From Mangrovicella endophytica (GTDB lineage Bacteria; Pseudomonadota; Alphaproteobacteria; Rhizobiales; Rhizobiaceae), in the NCBI RefSeq assembly GCF_002893625.1, contig NZ_PKMZ01000008.1, positions 1 to 64,000 on the forward strand: a stretch of 64,000 nt of DNA. The letters are read 5' to 3'. Made by a program: the position numbers and the translations under genes. Shown in pieces: positions 1 to 10,086 of the stretch (the stretch's first letter is position 1; every line of letters begins with the position of its first letter). The notes under the pieces were generated by a model, which was given only the letters and a program-made list of their open reading frames with translations, was not told the origin of the DNA and searched no databases.

Positions 1-129
1 CGCCGGGCGCCCACTTTGTCGGCTCGTCTCGGCCGTAGCCCCGCTACGACCTTCGCGAGCCTCCGCGTGGATCACCACGGCGAACCGCCAAACAGAGCGA
101 TCCCGTGTTCGCCGGAAATGCTCTAAGGG

Positions 130-154
130 AAAAGCGCCGGACCCGCCCCGGCGC
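130..154 (-). terminator. Intrinsic terminator after the haloacetate dehalogenase-like gene
   Basis: On the minus strand a 7-bp perfect stem (GCGCCGG/CCGGCGC, 134-140 with 148-154) is followed directly by TTTT. It lies about 45 bases past the stop of the minus-strand hydrolase gene. The hairpin and the T run are visible; termination is inferred. Confidence 0.6.
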
Positions 155-197
155 ATCCTGCTGCAGATCGGCTGCCTGCAGCCGCCGATCCGTCGCG

Positions 198-1076
198 TCA
201 GTCGAAGAAGTCCCGCAAGGCCGCCAGCGTTTCGCCCGGCGCCTCCTCCGGCAGGAAGTGGCCGCAATCGATCTCCCGGCCGGTGACGCTGTCGCACCAC
301 TCGCGCCAGACCGTCAGGGGCGGACGGCCCTTGGCCGGCGTTCCCGCGCTGCCCCAGAGGACGAGCATCGGCGCCTTGATGCGCCGACCGAGGTCGCGGT
401 CGGCAATGTCGAGGATCCGGTCGATCGTAGCGCCCGCCCGGTAGTCCTCGCAGGCCGCATGGATACGCTCCGGCTGCCGGAAGGCGGCGCGGTATTCCGC
501 CAGCGCCTCCGGGCGGAAGACCTCCAGCGACTTCTTCTTCGTCCAGCTCCTGATCGTCCATTCGAGGTAGAAATCCGGCTCGTGGCCGATCAGGCGCTCC
601 GGCAGCGGCTCGGCCTGTGCGAGAAACGGCCAGTGGTAACTTGTCAGGGCGGCCTTCCAGTCCATCTCGCCCCAGGTCTCCAGCGTCGGCACGACGTCGA
701 GCACGGCGAGCTGCGAGACGCGCTCAGGATGGTCGAGGGCAAGACGGTAGGCAACGCGCGCGCCACGGTCGTGGCCGGCGACGGCGAAGCGCTCGAAGCC
801 GAGCCCGGCCATCACCGCCACCATGTCGGCGCCCATCCGGCGCTTGGAATAGCCCTCGCCACCCGAACTCGCCGGCGCCTCGGAGCGGCCGTAGCCGCGT
901 AAGTCCGGCACCACCACCCTGTGCCGGTCCGTCAGTCCCGGCGCGACGTCGGCCCAGAGCGCGCCGGTCTGCGGATAGCCGTGCAGGAGGAGCAGCGGCG
1001 ATCCTGATCCGGCGATGCGGCAGTGGATCGCAGCGCCGTCACCGGCCAGAGTCTTCGTCTCGAAATCCTCGAACAT
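198..1076 (-). CDS. Alpha/beta hydrolase, haloacetate (fluoroacetate) dehalogenase-like
   Basis: A 292-aa alpha/beta hydrolase that probably cleaves carbon-halogen bonds of short haloacids in the cytoplasm. It has the oxyanion-hole motif HGYPQT (32-37) and the nucleophile elbow GHDRG with D103. D127 (AVLDVVP) and H273 (CGHFLPEE) complete the triad. Residues corresponding to the carboxylate-binding arginines (R104, R107) and the fluoride-stabilising trio (H148, W149 in YHWPFLAQ; Y212 in CEDYRAG) of characterised fluoroacetate dehalogenases are all present. That correspondence rests on recalled family sequence, not an alignment run here. Epoxide hydrolases share the fold but not the H-W-Y set. 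The gene stands alone, and its terminator-like hairpin lies downstream. Confidence 0.8.
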   Translation of the reverse strand: MFEDFETKTLAGDGAAIHCRIAGSGSPLLLLHGYPQTGALWADVAPGLTDRHRVVVPDLRGYGRSEAPASSGGEGYSKRRMGADMVAVMAGLGFERFAVAGHDRGARVAYRLALDHPERVSQLAVLDVVPTLETWGEMDWKAALTSYHWPFLAQAEPLPERLIGHEPDFYLEWTIRSWTKKKSLEVFRPEALAEYRAAFRQPERIHAACEDYRAGATIDRILDIADRDLGRRIKAPMLVLWGSAGTPAKGRPPLTVWREWCDSVTGREIDCGHFLPEEAPGETLAALRDFFD

Positions 1077-1195
1077 CGCCGATCTCCCAATCCGTGCGGG
1101 AAGAGGAGCATAGGGCGGGCGCCACGCGGGTCACCGGGCTTGCTCCATGCCGCCGCAGCCGGCACAAGCGGGGCACCTGCCATGCCGGATCGCCC

Positions 1196-1999
1196 ATGCC
1201 CTTCACCATCGCCACCTGGAACATCAACTCGGTGCGGCTGCGCCTGCCGATCGTGGAGCACTTCCTGCGGACCCGCCAGCCGGACGTCCTCTGCCTGCAG
1301 GAAACCAAGTGCCCGAACGAGTTCTTTCCGCACGCGGCCTTCCACGCGCTCGGCTACGACCATGTCGCCATCCATGGGCAGAAGGGGTACCACGGCGTTG
1401 CCACCATCTCGAAGCTGCCCTTCGAGGATATCGTGCGGCAGGATTTCTGCGCCATCGGCGACGCGCGGCACCTGTCGGTGCGCCTGCGGGCCGGGGGCAA
1501 GCGCCTGCGCGTCCACAATTTCTACGTTCCGGCCGGCGGCGACGAGCCGGACCGCACGATCAACGTGAAGTTCGGCCACAAGCTCGACTTCATCGAGGAG
1601 ATGCGGCTGACCAATGCCGAGGCGGAGCCCGGCGTTTCCTCGCTGCTCCTCGGCGATCTCAACATCGCGCCATTCGAAAACGACGTCTGGTCGCACAAGC
1701 AGATGATCAGAATAGTCTCGCACACGCCCGGCGAATGCGAGGGGCTCTTGAAGATCGTCGCCGACGGCAACTGGGTCGACCTGATGCGCGCCCACTTCCC
1801 GATGGAGGAGAAGGTCTTCACCTGGTGGAGCTATCGGGCGAAGGACTGGCTCGCCTCCAATCGCGGCCGAAGGCTCGACCATATCTGGGGCTCGAAGGAC
1901 CTCGTGCCGCATCTCGCCGATGTCACCGTCCTCTCCGAAGCGCGCGGCTGGGAGCGCCCGTCCGATCACGTGCCGGTGCTGGCGACACTGGATATCTGA
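1196..1999 (+). CDS. xth: Exodeoxyribonuclease III
   Basis: A 267-aa AP endonuclease/3'-5' exonuclease of the EEP superfamily, acting in base-excision repair. The start is the ATG that gives MPFTIATWNINS; the frame is open further upstream, but that part is arginine-rich and looks non-coding. Catalytic motifs are visible: N10, E36 in CLQETKCP, GDLNIAP in the middle and the C-terminal SDHVPV with the general-base histidine. Length and motif order fit the XthA family. It starts 119 bases from the divergent hydrolase gene. Confidence 0.93.
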   Translation: MPFTIATWNINSVRLRLPIVEHFLRTRQPDVLCLQETKCPNEFFPHAAFHALGYDHVAIHGQKGYHGVATISKLPFEDIVRQDFCAIGDARHLSVRLRAGGKRLRVHNFYVPAGGDEPDRTINVKFGHKLDFIEEMRLTNAEAEPGVSSLLLGDLNIAPFENDVWSHKQMIRIVSHTPGECEGLLKIVADGNWVDLMRAHFPMEEKVFTWWSYRAKDWLASNRGRRLDHIWGSKDLVPHLADVTVLSEARGWERPSDHVPVLATLDI

Positions 2000-2030
2000 G
2001 CCAGCTGTGGTGGCTGCGCTGCCGGCGCCC

Positions 2031-2357
2031 TCAGCCCGCCAGGACACCCGCCGCGGCGACATCCTGGCGCAGCGGCGTCCAGACACCGATGTCGCGCGGG
2101 CGCTCCAGGAGCTCCGGCAGTGCGGCGTGCCACGCCTCGCGATAGGGCCGGGCAAGCTGCACCTCGACGACGTCCTCATGGTCTGCCCAGCTCTCCAGCA
2201 GGAGGAAGCGGCAGGGATCGCCCGGATCGGCGTGAAAGGCGGCGCTGCGAAAGGTCGTCTCGCCGCGCATGGCATCGAGAACGCCGTTCAGGAGCGCGAG
2301 AAAGCGTTCGCGTTCCGTCGGGCGGACCTGGAAGGTGATGAGATAGCTGACGCTCAC
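2031..2357 (-). CDS. Antibiotic biosynthesis monooxygenase (ABM) domain protein
   Basis: A 108-aa single-domain protein of the ABM dimeric ferredoxin-like fold, a small family that oxidises quinol-like or heme-like substrates or serves unknown roles. The core reads from SYLITFQV to FLLLESWADHEDV, the usual ABM strand-helix pattern. The start chosen is a GTG at 2357, which overlaps the stop of the upstream XRE regulator as GTGA and has AGGAG just before it. The frame extends 19 codons further, into the regulator gene. The overlap indicates translational coupling, so the regulator probably controls this gene. The substrate is unknown. Confidence 0.72.
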   Translation of the reverse strand: MSVSYLITFQVRPTERERFLALLNGVLDAMRGETTFRSAAFHADPGDPCRFLLLESWADHEDVVEVQLARPYREAWHAALPELLERPRDIGVWTPLRQDVAAAGVLAG

Positions 2358-3175
2358 GGGCGTTCTCCTGCGATCAGGGCCGCACGCGTCTGCGCGTCGG
2401 CGGGATAGAAGCACTCCAGCGTCAGCTCGCTCAGCGTCACATCGTTGGCGGTGCCGAAGACGGTGGTGGTGGACAGGAAGGAGAGCGTTGCGCCGGAGGC
2501 CGGGTCGGTCATCACCAGCGGCACGGCGATAGCGCTCGGTCCCGCAGCAGGCCTCGGCCCGGGCGGGTGCGGCAGTGCTGCCAATTCGTCATGCAGCGCC
2601 AGCAGCTTCGCATCGCCTGCGGCTTCCGCTTCGAAGCGCAGCCGCGTCAGAAGGTGGTGGCGCCAAGCCGCCAGGTTGACGATCCGCGGCGCCAGTCCAC
2701 GCGGATGCAGGCTGAGGCGCAGCACGTTCACCGGCGGCGCCAGCAGCGGCGCGGCGATGCCGGCCAGCAGCCGCCCGACGGCCGCATTGGCGGCAACGAG
2801 CGTCCAGCTCCGATCCACCGCCAGGGCTGGAAAGGGATCGTGAGCCGCCAGGATCGTCTCCACGGCCTCACGCGCGGCTGCGAGGGCGGGTGCGTCCAGC
2901 GGCCGTTCGGGATGAGCCGGCGCGTAGCCGCCCGCCAGCATCAGCCGGTTGCGCTCGCGCAGCGGCATGTCCAGCCGCTCGGCAAGACGCATCAGCATGT
3001 CGCGGCTCGGGTTGGCGCGACCGCTTTCCACGAAGCTGAGATGGCGGGTGGAGATCTCGGCTTCGCAGGCAAGGTCGAGCTGGCTGAAGCGGCGCCGGGT
3101 GCGCCACTGCCGAAGCAGGGTGCCGACGGTGTCGGCCGCGGTGGTGGTCGAACTTTCGGAAGCGGAGATCGTCAT
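2354..3175 (-). CDS. XRE-family regulator with MmyB-like ligand-binding domain
   Basis: About 273 aa. An N-terminal helix-turn-helix (LLRQWRTRRRFSQLDLACEA, then STRHLSFVESGRANPSRDML) is followed by a C-terminal domain of the MmyB ligand-binding type. Its signatures are NRLMLAGGYAP, ALAVDRSWTLVAANAAV and the terminal FYPAD. Such proteins are usually local repressors that respond to a small molecule. The start at 3175 (MTISASES) is preferred to one 17 codons upstream because the domain begins well after it, but no strong ribosome site marks either. It overlaps the ABM gene by four bases. Confidence 0.8.
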   Translation of the reverse strand: MTISASESSTTTAADTVGTLLRQWRTRRRFSQLDLACEAEISTRHLSFVESGRANPSRDMLMRLAERLDMPLRERNRLMLAGGYAPAHPERPLDAPALAAAREAVETILAAHDPFPALAVDRSWTLVAANAAVGRLLAGIAAPLLAPPVNVLRLSLHPRGLAPRIVNLAAWRHHLLTRLRFEAEAAGDAKLLALHDELAALPHPPGPRPAAGPSAIAVPLVMTDPASGATLSFLSTTTVFGTANDVTLSELTLECFYPADAQTRAALIAGERP

Positions 3176-3312
3176 GCGCGGGAGAATACAGGCGCCGCGC
3201 GGCAGGGCCATTACCTGCGAGGTCATCGTCAGGCGGATCGGGCGCTGTGCTTTGGAGTAGCCCCGCCAGACAGAGCGTGGCAGCCGCGTTCAGCCTTGCC
3301 ATGCCCGCTATT

Positions 3313-3324
3313 ATGTCTATACAT
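3313..3324 (+). promoter_or_regulatory. Candidate HutC operator upstream of hutI
   Basis: ATGTCTATACAT is a near-palindrome set in AT-rich flanks, 29 bases before the hutI start. The exact reverse complement occurs at 11498-11509 upstream of hutF, so both sites have the same orientation relative to the gene they precede. GntR/HutC proteins bind such TGT-N-ACA-type dyads, and hutC lies in this locus. Confidence 0.7.
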
Positions 3325-3353
3325 TTGCCATGACGGGCTGAGAGGTCAAGACC

Positions 3354-4607
3354 ATGCACGACGCCGCATCGACGGACGGGACGCAGCTGGGACGCTGCCT
3401 GTGGCGCAATGCCCGCCTTGCGACCCTGGCTTCGGATCAGGCGGGGCTCGGCGTCGTCGAACGCGGCGCGATCCTGGCAAAGGACGGCCGCATCGTCTTT
3501 GCCGGACCTGAAAGCAAGCTGCCGGCTGAGCTTGCCGCCGGCGTGCCGGTCGTCGATCTGGAGGGCCGGCTGGTCACGCCGGGCCTCATCGACTGCCACA
3601 CGCATATCGTCCATGGCGGCCACCGCGCCCGCGAGTTCGAGATGCGGCTCGATGGCGCCAGCTACGAGGAGATCGCCCGCGCCGGCGGCGGCATCGTCTC
3701 CTCCGTCTCGGCGACCAATGCGCTGGATGTCGATGGGCTGGTGGCGGCCTCGCTGCCGCGGCTCGACGCGCTGCTCGCCGAGGGCGTCGGCACGGTCGAG
3801 GTGAAGTCCGGCTACGGCCTCTCGATCGAGGGCGAGCTGCGCATGCTGCGCGCGGCCCGAGCGCTGGAAACGGTGCGCCCGGTCCGGATCGTCACCTCCT
3901 ATCTCGCCGCACATGCGACGCCGGCTGCCTATCGCGGCCGCAACGATGCCTATCTCGACGAGGTCGTGCTGCCGGGGCTCGACCAGGCCCGTGCGGAGGG
4001 GCTGGTCGATGCGGTCGACGGCTTCTGCGAGGGGATCGCCTTTTCGCCGGCGGAGATCGCCCGCGTCTTCGATCGTGCCAAGGCGCTGGGCCTGCCGGTG
4101 AAGCTCCACGCCGAGCAGCTGTCCGATCTCGGCGGCGCCAAGCTCGCCGCCTCCTATGGCGCGCTATCGGCCGATCATCTGGAGTATCTCGGCGCGGACG
4201 GCGTCGCCGCAATGGCGGCGAGCGGCACGGTGGCGGTGATCCTGCCCGGCGCCTTCTATGCCATTCGCGAGACGCAGAAGCCGCCGATCGCCGCGCTCCG
4301 TCAGGCCGGCGTTCCGATCGCGCTCGCCACCGACTGCAATCCCGGCACGTCGCCGCTGACCTCGCTGCTCCTCACCATGAACATGGGCGCGACCTTCTTC
4401 GGCCTGACCGTCGCCGAGTGCCTTGCGGGCGTCACCCGCGAGGCGGCACGGGCGCTCGGCCTGGCCGCCGAGATCGGCACGCTCGAACCCGGCAAGGCGG
4501 CCGACCTCGCGGTCTGGAACGTCGAGAGCCCGGCCGAGCTCGTCTACCGCATCGGCTTCAACCCCCTGCACCAGCGCATCTTCGCCGGCGAAAGAGTGTC
4601 CTCATGA
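3354..4607 (+). CDS. hutI: Imidazolonepropionase
   Basis: A 417-aa metal-dependent amidohydrolase that opens 4-imidazolone-5-propionate to N-formimino-glutamate, the third step of histidine breakdown. The metal-binding HxH is at H82/H84 ([14 protein letters not shown]). Later motifs are [16 protein letters not shown], the family DHLEYL, and the metal Asp in [11 protein letters not shown]. It is the first gene of hutIHGU; its stop overlaps the hutH start as ATGA. An operator-like dyad lies 29 bases upstream. Confidence 0.96.
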   Translation: MHDAASTDGTQLGRCLWRNARLATLASDQAGLGVVERGAILAKDGRIVFAGPESKLPAELAAGVPVVDLEGRLVTPGLIDCHTHIVHGGHRAREFEMRLDGASYEEIARAGGGIVSSVSATNALDVDGLVAASLPRLDALLAEGVGTVEVKSGYGLSIEGELRMLRAARALETVRPVRIVTSYLAAHATPAAYRGRNDAYLDEVVLPGLDQARAEGLVDAVDGFCEGIAFSPAEIARVFDRAKALGLPVKLHAEQLSDLGGAKLAASYGALSADHLEYLGADGVAAMAASGTVAVILPGAFYAIRETQKPPIAALRQAGVPIALATDCNPGTSPLTSLLLTMNMGATFFGLTVAECLAGVTREAARALGLAAEIGTLEPGKAADLAVWNVESPAELVYRIGFNPLHQRIFAGERVSS

Positions 4608-6145
4608 CCATCACCCTGCATCCTGGCCGCGTCACCCTTGCCGATCTCCAGGCGATCTACTGGAACGGCGCGGCGGCGCGGCTCGACACATCTGCCGACG
4701 CCGCCATCGAGGCGGGTGCCGCGAAGATCGCTGAGGTCGCCGGCGGCGACGCGGCCGTCTACGGCATCAACACGGGCTTCGGTAAGCTCGCCTCGATCCG
4801 CATCGAGGCGAACGACGTCGCGACGCTGCAGCGCAACCTCATCCTGTCGCATTGCTGCGGCGTCGGCGCGCCGCTGCCCGAGGCCGTCGTGCGGCTGATC
4901 ATGGCGCTGAAGCTCGTCTCGCTCGGCCGCGGCGCCTCCGGCGTGCGGCTGGCGCTGGTGCGTCTGATCGAAGGCATGCTCGAGGCGGGCGTGACCCCGA
5001 TGATCCCCGAAAAGGGCTCGGTCGGCGCCTCCGGCGATCTCGCGCCGCTCGCCCACATGTCGGCGGTGATGATGGGCGAGGGCGAGGCCTTCTTCCGCGG
5101 CGAGCGGCTCTCCGGCCGGGAAGCCCTGGAGCGCGCGGGCCTCCGGCCGGTGGTGCTGGCGGCCAAGGAAGGGCTGGCGCTGATCAACGGCACGCAGGCC
5201 TCCAATGCGCTGGCGCTCGCCGGCCTCTTCCGCGCCCACCGCGCGGCGCAGGCGGCGCTGATCACCGGCGCGCTGTCCACCGACGCGGCGATGGGCTCGA
5301 CCGCACCGTTCCATCCCGAGATCCACACGCTGCGCGGCCACAAGGGCCAGATCGACGCCGCCGCGGCGCTGCGCGGTCTCCTCGCCGGTTCGGCGATCCG
5401 CGAAAGCCATGTCGAGGGCGATGAGCGCGTGCAGGACCCGTATTGCCTGCGCTGCCAGCCGCAGGTCGGCGGCGCCTGCCTCGACATCCTCGCGCAGGTC
5501 GCGCGCACGCTGACGATCGAGGCGAATGCGGTGACCGACAACCCGCTGGTGCTGTCCGACGGCAGCGTCGTTTCCGGCGGCAACTTCCACGCCGAGCCGG
5601 TCGCGTTTGCGGCGGACCAGATCGCACTCGCCGTCTGCGAGATCGGTGCCATCGCGCAGCGGCGCATCGCGCTGCTCGTCGACCCCGCGCTCTCCTACGG
5701 ACTGCCGGCCTTCCTCACCGGCGCGCCGGGGCTCAACTCCGGCCTGATGATCGCCGAGGTCACCTCGGCGGCGCTGATGAGCGAGAACAAGCAGATGGCG
5801 CACCCGGCCTCGGTGGATTCGACGCCGACCTCCGCCAACCAGGAGGACCACGTCTCCATGGCCTGCCATGGCGCGCGCCGGCTGCTGGCGATGACGGAGA
5901 ACCTCTTTTCCATCATCGGCATCGAGGCGATTGCGGCGGCCGAAGGCGTCGGCTTCCGCCGGCCGCTGGAGACGAGCCGGGAGCTCGGCAAGGCGATCGC
6001 GGCTTTGCGAACCGTCGTGCCGGCCCTCGGCAACGACCGCTACCTTGCGCCCGACCTTGCCGCCGCGACCGAGCTCGTCGCCACCGGCGGCCTGACGGCC
6101 AGCGTCTCGGCCGCGCTGCTGCCGGTGCTGGAGGGCACGGCGTGA
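4604..6145 (+). CDS. hutH: Histidine ammonia-lyase
   Basis: 513 aa. It deaminates histidine to urocanate, the first step of the pathway. The Ala142-Ser143-Gly144 triad that cyclises to the MIO electrophile lies in [14 protein letters not shown]. Other family blocks include [11 protein letters not shown] near the N terminus, [14 protein letters not shown] and DNPLVLSDG. The start is the ATG overlapping the hutI stop, and its own stop overlaps the hutG GTG start as GTGA. Length is normal for the family. Confidence 0.97.
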   Translation: MTITLHPGRVTLADLQAIYWNGAAARLDTSADAAIEAGAAKIAEVAGGDAAVYGINTGFGKLASIRIEANDVATLQRNLILSHCCGVGAPLPEAVVRLIMALKLVSLGRGASGVRLALVRLIEGMLEAGVTPMIPEKGSVGASGDLAPLAHMSAVMMGEGEAFFRGERLSGREALERAGLRPVVLAAKEGLALINGTQASNALALAGLFRAHRAAQAALITGALSTDAAMGSTAPFHPEIHTLRGHKGQIDAAAALRGLLAGSAIRESHVEGDERVQDPYCLRCQPQVGGACLDILAQVARTLTIEANAVTDNPLVLSDGSVVSGGNFHAEPVAFAADQIALAVCEIGAIAQRRIALLVDPALSYGLPAFLTGAPGLNSGLMIAEVTSAALMSENKQMAHPASVDSTPTSANQEDHVSMACHGARRLLAMTENLFSIIGIEAIAAAEGVGFRRPLETSRELGKAIAALRTVVPALGNDRYLAPDLAAATELVATGGLTASVSAALLPVLEGTA

Positions 6146-6951
6146 GCGTCGTCACCGTCTCGCGCGGCACCTCGCCCGTCATCCTCGCCTGTCCGCATGT
6201 CGGCACCGAGCTGCCTGCGGCGGTCGCGGACCGGCTGGATGCCAATGGCCGTCTGCTGGCCGACACCGACTGGCACATCGACCGCCTCTATGACGGCCTC
6301 CTGCCGAATGCCACCACCGTCTGCGCGACCTTCCACCGCTATGTCATCGACGCCAACCGCGATCCGGAGGGCGTCAGCCTCTATCCCGGCCAGAACACCA
6401 CCGGGCTAATTCCGGAAACGGACTTCGACGGCGTGCCGATCTGGGCGAAGGGCGCAGGGCCGACGCAGGACGACACGGCCGAGCGCCTTGCGGCCTTCCA
6501 CGCGCCCTATCATGCAGCGCTCGCCGCCGAGATCGCCCGCGTGAAGGCGATCCACGGCGTTGCGGTTCTCTATGACTGCCATTCGATCCGCTCGACCATT
6601 CCGTTCCTGTTCGAGGGGCGGCTGCCGGACCTCAACATCGGCACGGCCAGCGGCACGAGCTGCGCGCCGGCGATCGAAGCGGCGGTGGCGCGGCATGCTG
6701 CGGCGGCCGAGGGCTACACCAGCGTCCTCAATGGCCGCTTCCTCGGCGGCTGGACGACGCGCCACTACGGCCGCCCGAGCGACGGCGTCCACGCCATCCA
6801 GATGGAGATCGCCCAGTCCGCCTATCTCGCGACGGAGGCCGTGCCCTTCGCCTATGACGAGGCCAAGGCAGAGCGCCTGCGCGCCGTCCTGAAAACCATC
6901 CTCACCGACATTGAAGCCATCGCGCTGACACTCAAGGATCAGAGTGCATGA
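6142..6951 (+). CDS. hutG: N-formylglutamate deformylase
   Basis: A 269-aa N-formylglutamate amidohydrolase that releases formate and glutamate in the last step of the five-step pathway. It shows [25 protein letters not shown] and [11 protein letters not shown], the metal and substrate motifs of the FGase family. It is not a formiminoglutamase of the arginase fold, which agrees with hutF being present. The GTG start at 6142 overlaps the hutH stop, and the stop overlaps the hutU ATG. The four genes are probably translated in a coupled way. Confidence 0.95.
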   Translation: MSVVTVSRGTSPVILACPHVGTELPAAVADRLDANGRLLADTDWHIDRLYDGLLPNATTVCATFHRYVIDANRDPEGVSLYPGQNTTGLIPETDFDGVPIWAKGAGPTQDDTAERLAAFHAPYHAALAAEIARVKAIHGVAVLYDCHSIRSTIPFLFEGRLPDLNIGTASGTSCAPAIEAAVARHAAAAEGYTSVLNGRFLGGWTTRHYGRPSDGVHAIQMEIAQSAYLATEAVPFAYDEAKAERLRAVLKTILTDIEAIALTLKDQSA

Positions 6952-8621
6952 CCAACCCGCGCCACAACATCCGCGAAGTCCGCAGCCCGCGCGGCACCGA
7001 CCTCAATGCCAGGAGCTGGCTGACCGAGGCGCCGCTCCGGATGCTGATGAACAATCTCGATCCGGACGTCGCCGAGAACCCCAACGAGCTCGTGGTCTAT
7101 GGCGGCATCGGCCGCGCCGCCCGAACCTGGGACGACTTCGACAAGATCGCCGCAACGCTGAAGACGCTCGGTGACGAGGAAACGCTGCTGGTCCAGTCCG
7201 GCAAGCCGGTCGGCGTGTTCCGCACCCACAAGGATGCGCCGCGCGTCCTGATCGCCAATTCCAACCTGGTGCCGCACTGGGCGACCTGGGACCACTTCAA
7301 CGAGCTCGATAAGAAGGGGCTGGCCATGTACGGCCAGATGACCGCCGGCTCCTGGATCTATATCGGCACCCAGGGGATCGTGCAGGGCACCTACGAGACC
7401 TTCGTGGAGGCCGGCCGCCAGCATTACGGCGGCAGCCTCAAGGGCAAGTGGATCCTGACCGGCGGCCTCGGCGGCATGGGCGGCGCACAGCCGCTGGCGG
7501 CGGTGATGGCCGGTGCCTCGTGCCTTGCGGTCGAGTGCAACCCGGATTCGATCGAGTTCCGCCTGCGCACCCGCTACCTCGACGAGAAGGCGGAGACGTT
7601 GGACGAGGCCATGGAGATGATCGACCGCTGGACGAAGGCGGGCGAGGCGAAGTCCGTCGGCCTTCTCGGCAATGCCGCCGAGATCCTGCCGGAAATGGTC
7701 AAGCGTGGCATCCGGCCGGACATGGTCACCGACCAGACCTCGGCGCACGACCCGGTCAACGGCTACCTGCCGCTCGGCTGGTCGATGGCCGAATGGCGCG
7801 AGAAGCGGGAGAGCGATCCGAAGGCGGTGGAGAAGGCGGCACGCGCCTCCATGCGCATCCATGTGGAGGCGATGCTCGCCTTCCACGCGGCCGGTATTCC
7901 GACGCTCGACTACGGCAACAACATCCGCCAGGTCGCCAAGGATGAGGGGCTGGAGAACGCCTTCGACTTCCCAGGCTTCGTGCCGGCCTATATCCGCCCG
8001 CTGTTCTGCCGCGGCGTCGGTCCCTTCCGCTGGGCGGCGCTGTCCGGCGATCCCGAGGATATCTACAAGACGGACGCCAAGGTGAAGGAGCTCCTGCCGG
8101 ACAATGCGCATCTCCACCGCTGGCTCGACATGGCGCGCGAGCGCATCGCGTTCCAGGGCCTGCCGGCGCGGATCTGCTGGGTCGGGCTCGGCGACCGCCA
8201 CAAGCTCGGCCTTGCCTTCAACGAGATGGTGCGCAACGGCGAGCTGAAGGCGCCGCTGGTGATCGGCCGCGATCACCTCGATTCCGGCTCGGTCGCCTCG
8301 CCGAACCGCGAGACGGAAGCCATGAAGGACGGCTCCGACGCCGTGTCGGACTGGCCGCTCCTCAACGCGCTCCTCAACTGCGCCTCGGGCGCCACCTGGG
8401 TGTCGCTCCATCACGGCGGCGGCGTCGGCATGGGCTATTCGCAGCATTCCGGCATGGTGATCTGCTGCGACGGCTCGGAGGATGCCGACCGGCGCATCGA
8501 ACGTGTCCTGTGGAACGACCCGGCGACGGGCGTGATGCGCCATGCCGATGCCGGCTATGACATCGCGCTCAACTGCGCGCGCGAGCAGGGGCTGCGGCTG
8601 CCCGGCATCCTGGGCAACTGA
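6948..8621 (+). CDS. hutU: Urocanate hydratase (urocanase)
   Basis: A 557-aa NAD-dependent hydratase that turns urocanate into imidazolonepropionate, the second step. Visible blocks are [20 protein letters not shown], the glycine-rich dinucleotide segment [13 protein letters not shown] (near 172-184), YGNNIRQVA (near 322) and [20 protein letters not shown]. The C-terminal [14 protein letters not shown] region is intact. Length is typical. It overlaps hutG by four bases and is the last tightly coupled gene of the unit. Confidence 0.97.
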   Translation: MTNPRHNIREVRSPRGTDLNARSWLTEAPLRMLMNNLDPDVAENPNELVVYGGIGRAARTWDDFDKIAATLKTLGDEETLLVQSGKPVGVFRTHKDAPRVLIANSNLVPHWATWDHFNELDKKGLAMYGQMTAGSWIYIGTQGIVQGTYETFVEAGRQHYGGSLKGKWILTGGLGGMGGAQPLAAVMAGASCLAVECNPDSIEFRLRTRYLDEKAETLDEAMEMIDRWTKAGEAKSVGLLGNAAEILPEMVKRGIRPDMVTDQTSAHDPVNGYLPLGWSMAEWREKRESDPKAVEKAARASMRIHVEAMLAFHAAGIPTLDYGNNIRQVAKDEGLENAFDFPGFVPAYIRPLFCRGVGPFRWAALSGDPEDIYKTDAKVKELLPDNAHLHRWLDMARERIAFQGLPARICWVGLGDRHKLGLAFNEMVRNGELKAPLVIGRDHLDSGSVASPNRETEAMKDGSDAVSDWPLLNALLNCASGATWVSLHHGGGVGMGYSQHSGMVICCDGSEDADRRIERVLWNDPATGVMRHADAGYDIALNCAREQGLRLPGILGN

Positions 8622-8638
8622 CCGGACTTTCCCGACGA

Positions 8639-8670
8639 TCGAGGCGCCGGCTGCGTCGCCGGCGGCTCGA
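8639..8670 (+). other. Stable hairpin between hutU and the RidA-like gene
   Basis: TCGAG and CTCGA enclose an inner GCCGGC/GCCGGC stem around a 6-base loop, starting 18 bases past the hutU stop. There is no T run, so it looks more like a 3'-end stabiliser or processing site than a classical terminator. The structure is seen; its role is inferred. Confidence 0.45.
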
Positions 8671-8819
8671 TGCGATGGGCAGCACGCCGGCCGTCGCTCA
8701 CCGACATACGGTCCGTCGTGCAGCGTGGCTTCGACGATGCCTTGACGCTTGGCGCCCGCTCGCCCATTCCCGCTCGTGCACGGTCCCGTGCGGCCGAGAC
8801 AGCCATTCAGGAGTTCACC

Positions 8820-9173
8820 ATGTTCCCAGCGATCAACCGCATCGACCCCGGCAAGCGCATGAGCGACGCCGTCGTCTATAACGGCTTCGTCTTTGTCGCC
8901 GGCCAGGTCGGCGAGGCCGGCGCCGACATCACCGAGCAGTGCCGCACGGCGCTCGCCGCGGTGGACGAGGCGCTGGAGAAGGCGGGCACCGACAAGTCGC
9001 GCATCCTGCAGACGACGATCTGGCTCGCCGACATGGCCGACTTCGCCGCCATGAACGCGGTTTGGGAGGAGTGGGTGGTGCCGGGCCAGACGCCGGCCCG
9101 CGCAACGGGCGAGGCAAAGCTCGCCGACCCCAGCTACAAGGTCGAGTTCATCGTGATCGCCGCGGCGAAGTAA
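8820..9173 (+). CDS. RidA/YjgF-family protein
   Basis: A 117-aa single-domain RidA fold protein. RidA proteins hydrolyse reactive enamine/imine intermediates from PLP and amino-acid metabolism. The start is MFPAINRID with GGAG upstream. The arginine that corresponds to the RidA catalytic Arg is present (TPARATGEA), as is the glutamate in KVEFIVIA. It lies 198 bases after hutU behind a hairpin and is convergent with hutC. It may be transcribed with hut, but no operator was found in the gap. Confidence 0.87.
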   Translation: MFPAINRIDPGKRMSDAVVYNGFVFVAGQVGEAGADITEQCRTALAAVDEALEKAGTDKSRILQTTIWLADMADFAAMNAVWEEWVVPGQTPARATGEAKLADPSYKVEFIVIAAAK

Positions 9174-9185
9174 GCCGCGGACTTA

Positions 9186-9209
9186 GGTCGGCGGCGCCTG
9201 CCGCCGGCC
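9186..9209. terminator. Hairpin between convergent RidA-like gene and hutC
   Basis: A 10-bp stem with one G-T pair (9186-9195 with 9200-9209) and a 4-base loop sits in the 69-base gap between two convergent stops. Only two T residues follow on the plus strand, so termination may be weak or bidirectional. Confidence 0.45.
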
Positions 9210-9242
9210 TTCAGACTGTCAGCATTTGGCGAAACGCTGCCC

Positions 9243-9983
9243 TCAGCTCGCCGGCGTGAAGCGGGCGAGGAGCGTGTGCCGGTCGCCGGGATAGGTGAAG
9301 CGCACATGCGTCACCGGCCCGGCGCCCCGCCAGGTGCGGCGTTCGATGACGAGGCAGGCGGTGCCGCGGGCGATCTCCAGCCGTGCCGCCACGCCCGGCG
9401 ACGCCCCGATGGCGCTGATCCGGTGCTCGGCGCTGCTCCAGGGCACTTGGGCAAGCAGCCAGTGCCCCGGCGCGAGCTCGGAAAAATCGGTGTCGCGCGC
9501 GTCCGGCACGGTTTCCAGCGCGATCAGCCGCTCCTCCAGGCAGAAGGGTTGCGCCCCCGCGCTGTGGAGGCAGGTGACATCGAGGATCGGCGCCCCTTGC
9601 GCCACGTCGAGACGAATGCCGTCCTCCGCCTTTGCCCGCCGCTCGGAGCGCTCGATCAGCGCGTAGCCATAGGCGAGATTCAGCGACTGCACCTCGGCAC
9701 GGATGTCATGGATCTCGAGCACCGCCGACTGCGCCACCGGCCGCGTGACCACCGTGCCGGCCTTCTTCTTGCGCTCGACGAGCCCGGCGCGCGCCAGCTG
9801 CGTCAGAACCTTGTTCACGGTCATGCGCGAGCAGCCGTATTGCGCCGCCAGATCGATTTCGGAGGGGATGCGGGTCCCTGGGACCCACGCGCCCGAGACG
9901 ATCTTCCCCTCGATGTCGCCGAGGATGCGCCCGTGGAGCGTCGCGTCTCGTTCCGCCGGTTCCACCGCAGCCCCCATCGTCAT
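9243..9983 (-). CDS. hutC: GntR/HutC-family histidine-utilisation repressor
   Basis: About 246 aa. It has an N-terminal winged helix of the GntR type (ILGDIEGKIVSGAWVPGTRI, then IPSEIDLAAQYGCSRMTVNK). A C-terminal UTRA ligand domain follows (QSLNLAYGYALIERSERR to the terminal HVRFTYPGDRHTLLARF). HutC represses hut genes and is released by urocanate. The ATG at 9983 is a choice; the frame is open 24 codons further and a weak TGAGG precedes this one. It follows hutF on the same strand. The paired operators at 3313 and 11498 are its likely targets. Confidence 0.9.
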   Translation of the reverse strand: MTMGAAVEPAERDATLHGRILGDIEGKIVSGAWVPGTRIPSEIDLAAQYGCSRMTVNKVLTQLARAGLVERKKKAGTVVTRPVAQSAVLEIHDIRAEVQSLNLAYGYALIERSERRAKAEDGIRLDVAQGAPILDVTCLHSAGAQPFCLEERLIALETVPDARDTDFSELAPGHWLLAQVPWSSAEHRISAIGASPGVAARLEIARGTACLVIERRTWRGAGPVTHVRFTYPGDRHTLLARFTPAS

Positions 9984-10086
9984 CCCGGCAGCCTCAGGCT
10001 CCCATGCGGCGCCGTGCCGCCGAGCGGGTGCTAGCATGGGGGCAGGGCGCGGCAAAGCGCGAGCGTGGGAGCGGAATCGGCGGCCC

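Noticed and set aside
6939-8543. 534-codon minus-strand frame across hutU
   Set aside because: It is antisense to a fully conserved urocanase; composition is typical of shadow frames in GC-rich DNA.
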